Origin: Natronosalvus vescus
Lineage (GTDB): Archaea; Halobacteriota; Halobacteria; Halobacteriales; Natrialbaceae
DNA: 64,000 bases
Reading direction: 5' to 3'
NCBI RefSeq assembly: GCF_023973145.1
Contig: NZ_CP099546.1
Location: forward strand, 1,674,001-1,738,000
Positions within the stretch are counted from its first letter, which is position 1; each line of letters starts with the position of its first letter. Positions 26,943-35,340 of this stretch are shown here, piece by piece. Both the position numbers and the translations under genes were made by a program. The notes below the pieces were generated by a model, which was not told where the DNA came from, made no database searches, and saw only the letters and a program-made list of their open reading frames with translations.

Positions 26943-27740
26943 ATGTGTACGCTGATACTCGCCTGGCAGGTCTTCGAGAGTCATCCGGTGACGGTTGCAG
27001 CCAATCGGGACGAGCGACTCGACCGAGCGAGCGAGCCACCAGGGGTGTACGCGACTGACCCAGAGGTGATCGCCCCTCGAGACACCAGCGCGGGCGGTAC
27101 CTGGATCGGGATCAATGCCGCCGGCCTCTTCGCGGGAATCACGAATCGCTGGACGGACGTCGACCTCGCCGGTGAGCGGTCGCGCGGTCACCTCGTCGCT
27201 GACGCACTGGCCCGTGAGTCGGCCACCGCGGCTCGCGACGTGATCGTGGACGCCGTCGAGAGAACGGAGTACGACGGGTTTACGCTCGTCGTCGCGGATG
27301 CCGATAGCGCGTTGGCTCTCGAGTGGGACGGCTCGCTTCGGATCACCGCCTTCGAACCCGGTGTACACGTCGTCGCCAACACTGGAATCGACGATCGCTT
27401 CGACATCCCGGATCACCGTTCCGAGGTCGCTCGGCGGCAGGCGGAGAACGCCAGAGCCGTTCGACGGACGCTTTCAGCCGCCGTTTCGGAGGCAGACAGT
27501 TCCAGTGCGTGGCTCGAGCGTGCGGCAGCCGTGCTGGCGGATCACGAGTACGGGGTCTGTGTGCACGGTAACGGCTACGGGACGCGGTCGTCATCGTTGA
27601 TCGCACTTGGCGTTCCCTCACACTACCTGTTTGCCGATGGCCCACCCTGCCAGACGGCGTTTCGATCGGTCGGTGGTGCCGAGTCGCAGTCGCGGACGAT
27701 GACACTCGAGAACCTGACCGACCTCGAAGGGCACATTTAA
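26943..27740 (+). CDS. NRDE/TANGO2 family protein
   Basis: A 265-residue protein starting MCTLILAWQVFESHPVTVAANRDE; Cys2 and the NRDE motif define the family. GGTWIGINAAGLFAGITNRW follows and is equally typical. The Ntn-hydrolase-like fold implies that Cys2 could become an N-terminal nucleophile. Family members are linked to heme or lipid homeostasis in eukaryotes, but the archaeal role is not established. It is located upstream of a small HTH regulator gene. Confidence 0.9.
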   Translation: MCTLILAWQVFESHPVTVAANRDERLDRASEPPGVYATDPEVIAPRDTSAGGTWIGINAAGLFAGITNRWTDVDLAGERSRGHLVADALARESATAARDVIVDAVERTEYDGFTLVVADADSALALEWDGSLRITAFEPGVHVVANTGIDDRFDIPDHRSEVARRQAENARAVRRTLSAAVSEADSSSAWLERAAAVLADHEYGVCVHGNGYGTRSSSLIALGVPSHYLFADGPPCQTAFRSVGGAESQSRTMTLENLTDLEGHI

Positions 27741-27815
27741 GCGGCTTGCGACCGGTGGATGTGATATGCACGCACCGGAGCCAGGAGCGGTCAGTACGAC
27801 CGGAGGTGGGTCGCG

Positions 27816-28166
27816 ATGAGCGTCTCCGCGACCGAAGCAGCGCTGTCGGAGGACGAACGGGCTGGCCTCGCACTCGTTCGCGAAACAGGTGGCATCCACC
27901 AGAGCGATTTCTGGAAGGAACTCGACGTATCTTCCCGAAAGGGGAGTCGTATCGTCGAGTCGCTCGTCGACAAAGAACTGGTCGACCGCGAGGAGACCGT
28001 CTACGCCGGACACAACACCTATTACATCACGCCGACGGCACGTGACCTCGATTTCACGCTGCTCATGGCCGGCGACATGCTCTCGCCGTTCATCGGCGAG
28101 GAGGAAGTCGACCCCAACAGCGACGCGTTCTCTCAGTGGATCATGAACCTGGCCTACCAGGAGTAA
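27816..28166 (+). CDS. Small winged-helix transcriptional regulator
   Basis: A 116-residue protein. A winged helix spans about residues 13-75: DERAGLALVRETGGIHQSDFWKELDVSSRKGSRIVESLVDKELVDRE, followed by the wing TVYAGHNTYYITPTARDL. The C-terminal region (LMAGDMLSPFIGEEEVDPNSDAF) may contact a partner or ligand. It is similar in plan to MarR/Lrp-type haloarchaeal regulators that work as dimers. Its targets are unknown. No overlap with neighbouring genes suggests independent expression. Confidence 0.75.
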   Translation: MSVSATEAALSEDERAGLALVRETGGIHQSDFWKELDVSSRKGSRIVESLVDKELVDREETVYAGHNTYYITPTARDLDFTLLMAGDMLSPFIGEEEVDPNSDAFSQWIMNLAYQE

Positions 28167-28249
28167 CGCTGCAAAGAGGTATTTTCGGCGATTCTCGAGT
28201 GGTCTCGGCGACTACATCTCAGACGGACGTTGCGTACTCGAGGGAGCCG

Positions 28250-28669
28250 TCAGTGCTGTCTCTGGCCGTGGCGTCGCTCGATGAGGACGAACGGGTCGCG
28301 TTCGCGGTTGTAGTAGGAGACGTCGCCGTCGATCGCCTCGATCAGGCGTCGGTGCACCTCACGGGCGGCCCGCCCTTCGTCGGGCGAGAGGTGGTGGAGG
28401 CCGCGCATGTCGATCCAGAAGTTGCCGTCCAGCCAGAGCAACGTCTCGTCGTTCGACTGGTAGACGACCTCTCCCTTCTCGGTGAGGCCATCGATCGCAA
28501 GCTGCCGACCGGACAGTTGGGCGCGAGCCAGCACGGCAACCAACTGTCGCCGCGAGACGGGGGCGTGGAGGGCGACGTCGTCGATCGACTCGCCGAAGTA
28601 CTCCTCGACGAGGTCGCAGGCTCGAGAGAATTCATCAAACTCGACTTCCTGGTGATCGGTGATTTTCAT
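28250..28669 (-). CDS. Conserved-looking acidic protein, unrecognised
   Basis: A 139-residue protein. The start at 28669 (MKITDHQEVEFDEFSRACDLVEEYF) is set by the TATA box TTTATATA on this strand (28716-28723), which is about 50 bp from it but only ~17 bp from the longer frame's ATG at 28702. The first 65 residues are helical. The rest looks like a mixed domain with VYQSNDETLLWLDGNFWIDMRGLHHLS. I recognise no family or active site. The C-terminus ends ERRHGQRQH. Confidence 0.6.
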   Translation of the reverse strand: MKITDHQEVEFDEFSRACDLVEEYFGESIDDVALHAPVSRRQLVAVLARAQLSGRQLAIDGLTEKGEVVYQSNDETLLWLDGNFWIDMRGLHHLSPDEGRAAREVHRRLIEAIDGDVSYYNRERDPFVLIERRHGQRQH

Positions 28670-28715
28670 AGACGCCTCGAAGATTCGGTTCTCGACCCAC
28701 AATTTGTGAAGCGGA

Positions 28716-28723
28716 TATATAAA
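28716..28723 (-). promoter_or_regulatory. TATA box for the gene starting at 28669
   Basis: ATATAAAT on the plus strand gives ATTTATAT on the minus strand. It lies about 50 bp before the chosen start codon and indicates a leader of roughly 20 nt. Confidence 0.55.
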
Positions 28724-28791
28724 TCTAGGTTAAGGTCACGGCCAGTGATGGGTTCCCGTTTGTTGGTTCCATTACCAACACCGCATCGAAG

Positions 28792-30081
28792 CTATTCGAG
28801 GGCGCTCGCTGCTCGGACGATCCGCCGTTCGCCGAAGGCCGGCCCGACGAACTGGATGCCAACGGGGAGACCGTCACTCTTGCCCGCCGGAACCGAAATC
28901 GCCGGCAGGTCGGCGAGGTTGACCGGCGTGGTGTTCGCGTCGGCGAGGTACATCTGCAGTGGATCGTCGAGGCTTTCGCCGAGTTCGAACGGTGTCACTG
29001 GCATCGTTGGCGACGCGAGGACGTCGGCGTCCTCGAGCGCCGCGTCGAAGTCCTGTTTGACCCACGCTCTGGCGTCCTGGGCCTTTTTGTAGTACTTGTC
29101 GTGGTAGCCCGCAGAGAGCGCGTAGGTGCCGAGCAGGATGCGGCGTTTGACCTCGTCGCCGAAGCCCTCCGCGCGGGTCTTCGAGAACGCGTCGTTCCAG
29201 TTGCCGTCGGCATCGCTCGAGTGGCCGTAGCGGACGCCGTCGAATCGGGCGAGGTTCGAGGAGGCCTCGGACATCGCGATTACGTAGTAGGCCTCGACGG
29301 CGTGCTCGACGGACGGGAGGCTCACCTCCTGATAGGTGGCACCCTGTTCCTCGAGCGTCGCCATTGCTTCCCAGAACGCGTCGACGACGCCCTCTTCGGC
29401 ACCCTCGAGCAGTTCCGTTGGGACGCCGATGGTGAGGCCGTCGACGTTACCGTCGGCGGCGTCTGCGTAGGAACCGCGGTCTTCGTTCTCGGTTCCGGGT
29501 TCCGAACGAGTCGTCCCGTCTCGCTCGTCTGGCCCGGCGATGACGTCGAGCAGGGCGGCGGCGTCCTCGACGGTCGAGGCGAGCGGGCCGATCTGCTCGA
29601 GGCTGTTCGCGTAGGCGACCAGTCCGTAGCGGGAGACCAGGCCGTAGGTGGGTTTGATGCCGACGACGCCACAGAACGCGGCCGGACACCGGATCGAGCC
29701 GCCGGTGTCGGAGCCGAGCGCGAGGTCGGCCTCCCCGGCCGCGACCGCTGCGGCGGAGCCACCCGAGGAGCCGCCGGGGACGTGACCCGGTGCGGCCGGA
29801 TTGTCGGTGTGGCCGAAGTACGAGGTTTCGGTGGTCGTCCCCATGCCGAACTCGTCCATGTTCGCCTTGCCGACGATGGTGCTGCCCGCTTCTTTGAGTC
29901 GGGTAACGACGGTCGCGTCGTACGGCGGCACGTAGTCGGCGAGCATCTTCGAGCCACAGGTCGTGCGGACGCCCGCCGTCGAGATGTTGTCCTTGACAGC
30001 GATCGTTTGCCCGGACAATGGGCCGTCGGCGTCGGGATCGGGTTCGATCGTCTCGTCGGTGATGAAGATAGTGTCGCTCAT
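28792..30081 (-). CDS. gatA: Aspartyl/glutamyl-tRNA(Asn/Gln) amidotransferase subunit A
   Basis: A 429-residue amidase-signature enzyme. The start at 30081 (MSDTIFITDETIEPD) follows the gatC stop by five bases; a much longer open frame upstream is antisense to nothing conserved and is ignored. Catalytic features are AVKDNISTAG with the catalytic Lys, GTTTETS, PGGSSGGSAAAVA with the Ser cis-Ser pair, and GSDTGGSIRCPAAFCGVVGIKP with the nucleophile serine. GatA liberates ammonia from glutamine for the amidotransferase. It is shorter at the N-terminus than bacterial GatA, as is usual in haloarchaea. Confidence 0.95.
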   Translation of the reverse strand: MSDTIFITDETIEPDPDADGPLSGQTIAVKDNISTAGVRTTCGSKMLADYVPPYDATVVTRLKEAGSTIVGKANMDEFGMGTTTETSYFGHTDNPAAPGHVPGGSSGGSAAAVAAGEADLALGSDTGGSIRCPAAFCGVVGIKPTYGLVSRYGLVAYANSLEQIGPLASTVEDAAALLDVIAGPDERDGTTRSEPGTENEDRGSYADAADGNVDGLTIGVPTELLEGAEEGVVDAFWEAMATLEEQGATYQEVSLPSVEHAVEAYYVIAMSEASSNLARFDGVRYGHSSDADGNWNDAFSKTRAEGFGDEVKRRILLGTYALSAGYHDKYYKKAQDARAWVKQDFDAALEDADVLASPTMPVTPFELGESLDDPLQMYLADANTTPVNLADLPAISVPAGKSDGLPVGIQFVGPAFGERRIVRAASALE

Positions 30082-30086
30082 GATGC

Positions 30087-30365
30087 TCAGGAGACGTTCG
30101 GTCCGGTGAAGTAGTCGTCCTCGTGGCCGGGGGCGTTCTGCAGCGCCTCGTCGGTCTCGAGCCCCGATCGAACCTCGTCGGGTCGCATGACGTTCGTCAG
30201 TTCGGCCTCGGTATCGACGTCCGGTACATCGTCGAGCGTTTCGAAGTACGCGAGAATGTCCGCGAACTGCTCGGTGAACCGGTCGACTTCCTCGTCGGTG
30301 AGATCCACTCTGGCCAGCGCCCCGACGTGACGGACAGCCTCGGGCGTGACGGCGTCGTCGCTCAT
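30087..30365 (-). CDS. gatC: Aspartyl/glutamyl-tRNA(Asn/Gln) amidotransferase subunit C
   Basis: A 92-residue protein. The start at 30365 (MSDDAVTPEAVRHVGALARVDLTDEE) was preferred over a frame four codons longer. The GatC pattern is a two-helix N-terminus (FTEQFADILAYFETLDDVP) followed by a wrapped tail (RPDEVRSGLETDEALQNAPGHEDDYF). It stabilises the GatA-GatB interface. It is the first gene of a gatC-gatA operon; gatB is encoded separately at 8.9-10.4 kb. Confidence 0.94.
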   Translation of the reverse strand: MSDDAVTPEAVRHVGALARVDLTDEEVDRFTEQFADILAYFETLDDVPDVDTEAELTNVMRPDEVRSGLETDEALQNAPGHEDDYFTGPNVS

Positions 30366-30822
30366 ATTCGTTCTCACCGGCCACCGGGGAGTAAGGGTTT
30401 CGATACGGCCGCCGAGTAGTGTTCAGAGTACCCGCTGACTGGCCAGCACCCGATTCGAACACCCCGAAAGCCCCTGCCACGCTCGACTCAGGGGCTCCAT
30501 GCGCGCGCTCGCTCCGCTCGCGTGCTTTCGTCGCCCGGGAGGGGCCGACCGTGCCAGCCCCTTTCATTCCCACCCACTGTGGCTACTCGGCCAGCCGACA
30601 CGGGTGGGAAGGAAGGGTGCTTTCGTGGTGGCTGCACCGCGTTCCGATTACTCGTGGTGGTATCTGAACACGGCCCGACTGCCGAAACGGGTGAATGGAT
30701 ACCCACCTTCTGATCGGTGATCACGATTCGAGCGACGGAACACGGCAGGAATTGCCACGACCGGGTGATGATGGAAAACCGAAACCGGCGGGTTTTACGC
30801 CTGGCGTCGAGTTACCACGAGT
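30366..30822. other. 457-bp divergent intergenic region between gatC and metG
   Basis: This region contains no convincing gene. Its central part (30469-30610) is GC-rich and carries three inverted repeats (see separate entry). The last 30 bp contain the probable metG promoter GTTTTACG (about 30793-30800), some 27 bp before the ATG. The minus-strand promoter for gatC should lie just upstream of 30365 but has no obvious TATA. No tRNA clover-leaf can be completed, although 30451-30460 resembles an isolated T-loop (CGATTCGAAC). Confidence 0.6.
30469..30610. repeat. Three consecutive hairpin-forming inverted repeats
   Basis: AGCCCCTG (30469-30476) pairs with CAGGGGCT (30489-30496). AGGGGC (30540-30545) pairs with GCCCCT (30557-30562). 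TTCCCACCC (30567-30575) pairs with GGGTGGGAA (30602-30610), enclosing a second GGCT/AGCC stem. The shared AGCCCCT/AGGGGCT words allow alternative pairings between the first two hairpins. The array lies between divergent genes and could encode a structured RNA or be a degenerate mobile repeat. Confidence 0.55.
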
Positions 30823-32925
30823 ATGAGCCACGACGACTTTCCGACGGATCGCCCGGCGGTGGTCACGTGTGGGTTGCCCTACGCCAACGGTGACTTACAC
30901 ATCGGCCACCTCCGCGGGTACATCGGCGCTGATGCGTTCACTCGCGCGCTCGAGACGCTCGGCCAGCAGGCCGCCTACGTTTCCGGATCGGATATGCACG
31001 GGACACCGGTCGCTGTCAACGCCGAGGAAGAGGGCGTCGACCCCGAATCGTTCGCCCTGCGCTGGCACGAGCAGTACGAAGAGACGTTTCCGAAGTTCAA
31101 CGTCGAGTTCGACAACTACGGCCACACCCACGACGAGACGAACACCGAACTCACCCAGGAAATCGTCAGGACGCTGGACGAGGAGGGGTACGTCTACGAG
31201 GACGAGGTGCTGGTCGCCTACGATCCCAAAGCGGACGATCACCTTCCCGATCGGTACGTCGTCGGCACCTGTCCGTACTGCGGCGAGAAGGCACGCGGCG
31301 ACGAGTGTGACGAGGGCTGTCAGCGCCACCTCGAGCCGGGCGAGATCGAAAACCCCACCAGCGTTCGGACGGGGAACCCGGCAGAATATCGCGAGCGGAC
31401 GCACAAGTTCTTCCGCGTCTCGGAGTTTGCCGACTATCTGACCGAGTTCCTCGACGACCTCGAGGGCACCTCCAATGCCCGCAACCAGCCTCGGCAGTGG
31501 ATCGAGGAGGGTCTACAGGACTGGTGTCTCACCCGCGACATGGAGTGGGGGATCGACTACCCGGGTGCTGAGGAGGAAGACATCGTCCTCTACGTCTGGG
31601 TCGACGCCCCGATCGAGTACATTTCGAGTACGAAACAGTACTCCGATCGCGTCGGCAGCGACGAGTACGACTGGGAGGAGGTCTGGAAGAATGATGGTGA
31701 GATCATCCACGTCATCGGTCGGGACATCATCCAGCACCACACCATCTTCTGGCCAGCGATGCTCGAGGCCGCGAACTACAACGCGCCACGGGCGGTCGCC
31801 GCGACCGGCTTCATCACCATCGACGGGAAGGGACTCTCGACCAGCCGCAACCGGGCGATCTGGGCGAAGGAGTACCTCGAGGAGGGCTTCCATCCCGACC
31901 TCCTTCGGTACTACCTGACGACGACGGGCGGTCTCCAGCAGGACGTCGACTTCACCTGGACGGCGTTCCAGGAGAAGGTCAACGGCGAACTCGTGGGGAC
32001 GATCGGCAACTTCTGGTACCGGTCGCTACTGTTTGCCTACCGGAACTACGAGGGACGGCCCGACGTCGAGGTCACCTCGGAGGTCGAAGAGCGCATCGAG
32101 GGCGCAATCGGCGAGTTCCGCGAGGCCGTCAACGACTACTCCCTGCGCGAGTGCGGCCTCGCTGCGACCCGCCTCGCCCAGTTCGGCAACGAGTACATCC
32201 AGCGCAACGAGCCCTGGAAGCTGACCGACGACGACCCCGAACGGGCCGCACAGGTCATCCGCGACTGCGTCCAGATCGCCAAAGCCGTCGGGGTTCTCCT
32301 CGAGCCGGTCGCGCCCGGCAAGGCCCAGGCGCTGTGGGAACAACTCGGCGAGGACGGTTCGGTCGCGGACGCCCACCTCGAGGACGCCCTCGAGGCCCCA
32401 CCCCGCCGCTTCGAGCAACCGGGCGAACTGTTCGAGAAGATCGAGGACGACCGCGTCGACGAACTCGAGACGAAACTCGACGAGAAGATCACCGCCGCGG
32501 CCGAACAGGAAACCGAAAGTGACGAGGGAGACGAGGCTGAGGAGACGGATATGGCAGACGAGACCGAGACAGCAGCCGACACGAGCGACCTCGAGCCCCT
32601 GCTCGAAGATCGAATCAGCTTCGAGGACTTCCAGAATCTCGACATCCGCGTCGGGCGGGTCGAGGTCGCCGAAGGGATCGACGGTGCCGACGATCTGGCC
32701 CGCCTCGAGGTCGACATCGGCTTCGAGACCCGCCAGGTCGTCGCCGGCATCAAACAACTCCACGATCTCGAGTCGCTGTCGGGGACGAAGTGTATCCTAC
32801 TGGCGAACATGGCACCGGCCGAACTGTTCGGGGTCGAATCCAACGGCATGATCCTCGCCGCGGGCGAGGAGGCGGATCTGCTGACGACCCACGGTGACGC
32901 CGACATCGGCGAGAAGGTTCGCTGA
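30823..32925 (+). CDS. metG: Methionine--tRNA ligase with C-terminal tRNA-binding domain
   Basis: A 700-residue class I synthetase. The HIGH motif is HIGHLRGYIGAD. A zinc-binding insertion has CPYCGEKARGDECDEGC. LYVWVDAPIEYISSTKQY is typical, and the KMSKS position reads KGLSTSRNRAIW. An anticodon-binding helical domain (WKLTDDDPERAAQVIRDC) leads into an acidic linker (about residues 565-590). The EMAP/Trbp111-type OB domain follows (DIRVGRVEVAEG to SNGMILAAGE). It charges tRNA-Met in the cytosol. The promoter (about 30793-30800) predicts a leaderless transcript. Confidence 0.96.
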   Translation: MSHDDFPTDRPAVVTCGLPYANGDLHIGHLRGYIGADAFTRALETLGQQAAYVSGSDMHGTPVAVNAEEEGVDPESFALRWHEQYEETFPKFNVEFDNYGHTHDETNTELTQEIVRTLDEEGYVYEDEVLVAYDPKADDHLPDRYVVGTCPYCGEKARGDECDEGCQRHLEPGEIENPTSVRTGNPAEYRERTHKFFRVSEFADYLTEFLDDLEGTSNARNQPRQWIEEGLQDWCLTRDMEWGIDYPGAEEEDIVLYVWVDAPIEYISSTKQYSDRVGSDEYDWEEVWKNDGEIIHVIGRDIIQHHTIFWPAMLEAANYNAPRAVAATGFITIDGKGLSTSRNRAIWAKEYLEEGFHPDLLRYYLTTTGGLQQDVDFTWTAFQEKVNGELVGTIGNFWYRSLLFAYRNYEGRPDVEVTSEVEERIEGAIGEFREAVNDYSLRECGLAATRLAQFGNEYIQRNEPWKLTDDDPERAAQVIRDCVQIAKAVGVLLEPVAPGKAQALWEQLGEDGSVADAHLEDALEAPPRRFEQPGELFEKIEDDRVDELETKLDEKITAAAEQETESDEGDEAEETDMADETETAADTSDLEPLLEDRISFEDFQNLDIRVGRVEVAEGIDGADDLARLEVDIGFETRQVVAGIKQLHDLESLSGTKCILLANMAPAELFGVESNGMILAAGEEADLLTTHGDADIGEKVR

Positions 32926-33038
32926 CGTCGCCTTTTTTTCGACTGCATCTGCACGCACGACCTCGAACGATCGATTTTGGGTGAGCCTTCCCATTACCAG
33001 AGGTACGTTGATTTAGAGTGCGACGGGATCACGTCGTA

Positions 33039-33575
33039 TCAGGGTATAGTGGCCGTGAATTCCTCGAGGTTTCCAGATTCGATCGCCTCGACGCTGGCTG
33101 GAACGCCCTCGTCGAACTCGAGTCGGACGCGGTACGGCTGGGAGACCACGTCGTCCGTACACTCCTGACCGGCCTCCCTATCGGTTCGACCAATGATGCG
33201 CACGGACGCCGATTCGTCCTCGCTATCGTAGCGAGCCCAGTTGAGGACGACCTCGCCGCAGGAACTCGAGGAGTAGCTGATCGTTCCCTCGATCGTGACC
33301 GGCGATGTCGATTCCTCGAGTGTGATCGTCGGCGATTCATCCACCGAGGGGACGTCAGAGAGATCGCCGACCGTTGTGAGTTCCGAACGCTGGAGTTCGG
33401 TCGGTCGAGCGGGATCAGTGTCGTCGGTGTCGGTTCCGTTTCCGTTTGCACCGGTTCCATCTCCGTTCGTGCCGGTTCCGTCCCCGTTCGCACCCTCCGT
33501 TGGCCTCTCGAGACAGCCGACGAGCGGCGTTGTGAGCACGATCACGACTCCGCTGAGAATCGATCGGCGATCCAT
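33039..33575 (-). CDS. Predicted lipoprotein with Gly/Asn/Thr-rich linker
   Basis: A 178-residue exported protein. The signal peptide is MDRRSILSGVVIVLTTPLVGC, with an RR pair and a lipobox (VGC), so Tat export and lipid anchoring at Cys21 are likely. A repetitive linker follows (GDGTGTNGDGTGANGNGTDTDD), then a ~115-residue beta-rich domain (VTIEGTISYSSSSCGEVVLNWARYD, ASVRIIGR). The two cysteines in SSSSCGE and GQECTDD may form a disulphide. The family is not recognised. It is encoded divergently from the acidic-protein cluster that follows. Confidence 0.75.
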   Translation of the reverse strand: MDRRSILSGVVIVLTTPLVGCLERPTEGANGDGTGTNGDGTGANGNGTDTDDTDPARPTELQRSELTTVGDLSDVPSVDESPTITLEESTSPVTIEGTISYSSSSCGEVVLNWARYDSEDESASVRIIGRTDREAGQECTDDVVSQPYRVRLEFDEGVPASVEAIESGNLEEFTATIP

Positions 33576-33740
33576 AGTGAAAGCAAACTGTCACCTCGGG
33601 ATAAGTTTTCTGCACCCTGAAATGGCTCTTTACCTATCGCGTTCTCTGGCATGTGCAGTTATTGGCGACTGTTGAGCAACCCTTATCGAGGTAATTTACG
33701 CTTGAAACGGCCGTGGATGCACACGCAAGGCCAACTCACA

Positions 33741-33770
33741 GGGATGTGACGGATGTGAATCGGTGTGAAC
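33741..33770 (+). repeat. Three short direct repeats before the acidic-protein operon
   Basis: GGATGTGAC, GGATGTGAAT and CGGTGTGAAC follow one another directly at 33742-33770, ending five bases before the ATG at 33776. They may be a regulator or ribosome-proximal element. An AT-rich stretch (GTAATTTACG, 33691-33700) farther upstream could be the TATA box. Confidence 0.4.
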
Positions 33771-33775
33771 CCAGT

Positions 33776-34954
33776 ATGGCCGAAAACGAGAACGTACGAG
33801 ACGACAGGTCGGCAGCGTCGACGTCACGCTCGAGGAGGGAGTGCGTCCCCGTTCGCTCGTCGAAACCGGACAGATCCGGATCGCGTCCGCTTTTACCCGA
33901 TGGAGGGGTTGCCGAATCGTCGGTGGAGGAATCCGATTCCGACGACGCCTCCGACGAAGATGAATCGGAAGGTGATGACGATGATGTCGAGACTGAGGCC
34001 GAAGAGGAATCCGAATCCGAGTCCGAAGACGAGGAGGACTCCGAAAGCGAGGATGGCGAGGATTCAGACGAGGACGAATCGGCGGCAGAGGAAGAGACGG
34101 AGGAACCCGATTCGACAGACGATGAAGCGACAGATCAGGAAGAAGACGCGGAGGAAGAAGACGCGGAAGACGACGAAACCGAGGATAGTGACGAGACGGA
34201 GGAGGCCGACGAACCCGGTGAGCAGCACGGCATCGACGCCGAAGAAGTCTACGAGAGCGAGGACACGTCCGGCGTCGCCCACCTCGATCTCGACGGCCTC
34301 TTTCTCGACGTGCTGGGCCTCGAGGTCAACCTGAACGAGGTAACCCTCGACGTGTCGGCGCGACCAGGCGAGAACAACCTCCTGGGCAACCTCCTCTCCT
34401 CGGTCACCGGGTTGCTCGATGGGCTTGGATCGCCGCTCGAGTCGATTACGAACGCCCTCGGGAAGATCCCAGGCGGGCTCAAGAGCGCCGCCACCGGTTT
34501 GCTCGGGGGGTTGAAAGACCGACTCTCGGGGCTCATTCCTGGACTCGGCGGCGGTGACGAGGATGCAGACGAGGAAGAAGCCGACGCCGAATCGGACGAG
34601 GAAGACGAAGGTGGTGTTCTCTCGACGATCAGCGGGTGGTTCCGATCACTCGGCTCGAAGATTGCCGACTCGGTGCGCGGATTGATCAAGCGCGCGGTCT
34701 CGTCGCTCCCGCTCGAGCAGGTGCTCGCGAGCATCCTCAGGACGACGCTCAAGGCTGTCGTCGACCGGATGGAATCGGGTTCGGACGATGAAGACGGTGG
34801 GGCTGACGAGGGTGACACCGAGGAAACCGAGGAAGAGAGTGCCGAGGACGAAAGCGAAAGCGACGCCGACGGAGACGGAAATGGAGACGAGGAATCGCAG
34901 GGGGACGAACCGGACGACGAGGAGCAATCCGAGGAAGCGGAGGTAAAAGCATGA
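33776..34954 (+). CDS. Highly acidic protein with a hydrophobic repeat-like core (gene 1 of acidic cluster)
   Basis: A 392-residue protein. ATG 33776 (MAENENVRDDRSAAST) was chosen over an in-frame start 21 codons upstream because the intervening DNA is repeat-like. Residues ~50-165 are almost pure D/E/S. A core at about 168-262 contains HLDLDGLFLDVLGLEVNLNE, then LDVSARPGENNLLGNLLSSV, then amphipathic repeats (ALGKIPGGLKSAATGLLGGL). A second amphipathic helix region at about 282-338 (ISGWFRSLGSKIADSVRGLI) precedes another acidic tail. There is no signal peptide. The core resembles, from memory, a domain of uncharacterised secreted bacterial proteins. The function is unknown. It overlaps the next gene by four bases. 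Confidence 0.8.
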   Translation: MAENENVRDDRSAASTSRSRRECVPVRSSKPDRSGSRPLLPDGGVAESSVEESDSDDASDEDESEGDDDDVETEAEEESESESEDEEDSESEDGEDSDEDESAAEEETEEPDSTDDEATDQEEDAEEEDAEDDETEDSDETEEADEPGEQHGIDAEEVYESEDTSGVAHLDLDGLFLDVLGLEVNLNEVTLDVSARPGENNLLGNLLSSVTGLLDGLGSPLESITNALGKIPGGLKSAATGLLGGLKDRLSGLIPGLGGGDEDADEEEADAESDEEDEGGVLSTISGWFRSLGSKIADSVRGLIKRAVSSLPLEQVLASILRTTLKAVVDRMESGSDDEDGGADEGDTEETEEESAEDESESDADGDGNGDEESQGDEPDDEEQSEEAEVKA

Positions 34955-35340
34955 CCGACGACTCACTCACACAGCGACTCGACTACGAAGAGATCATCGA
35001 GGGAATTGACTTCGAGTCAATCTTCGAGGGGACGCCGCTCGAAGGCGAGTTCCACGGCGACGAACCGATCGGAAAGGCCCTTGGCGGAATGATCGGGGCC
35101 CAAATCGGGCGAAAGCTCGGCGAACAAATCGGTGCTTCAGTCGGCGAAATCCTCGTCGAGGAGTTCCTCAAGGAGGACGAGGAAGACGAGGACGAAGAAG
35201 AGGAAGACGAGGAAGAAGAGGCTGCGGAAGACGAAGCGGAAGACGAGGACGAAGCGGAAGACGAGGACGAAGCGGAAGACGAGGACGAAGCGGAAGACGA
35301 GGACGAAGCGGAAGACGAGGACGACGCCGACGAGGAATGA
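34951..35340 (+). CDS. Glycine-zipper protein with poly-acidic repeat tail (gene 2 of acidic cluster)
   Basis: A 129-residue protein whose ATG overlaps the previous stop (ATGA), indicating translational coupling. Residues ~10-45 read DYEEIIEGIDFESIFEGTPL then GEFHGDEPIGKALGG. Next comes a glycine-zipper helix (MIGAQIGRKLGEQIGASVGE) with G every four residues, which could pack in a membrane or in a helical bundle. The last ~55 residues are only D, E and A, including five perfect EAEDED repeats. The N-terminal ~60 residues are clearly related to those of the following gene. No family is recognised. Confidence 0.8.
   Translation: MTDDSLTQRLDYEEIIEGIDFESIFEGTPLEGEFHGDEPIGKALGGMIGAQIGRKLGEQIGASVGEILVEEFLKEDEEDEDEEEEDEEEEAAEDEAEDEDEAEDEDEAEDEDEAEDEDEAEDEDDADEE
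35233..35322 (+). repeat. Five perfect 18-bp tandem repeats inside the acidic gene
   Basis: GAAGCGGAAGACGAGGAC is repeated five times without mismatch at 35233, 35251, 35269, 35287 and 35305, encoding EAEDED each time. Perfect DNA identity over 90 bp in a coding region points to recent expansion, and copy number may vary among strains. Confidence 0.95.

Noticed and set aside
30082-30573. N-terminal extension of the gatA frame through gatC and the spacer
   Set aside because: It would overlap gatC out of frame. GatA homology begins at the ATG at 30081, and the extension is compositionally a shadow.
33713-33775. Upstream in-frame start of acidic-cluster gene 1
   Set aside because: The 21 codons cover the short direct repeats at 33742-33770 and show no protein-like conservation; ATG 33776 is more plausible.
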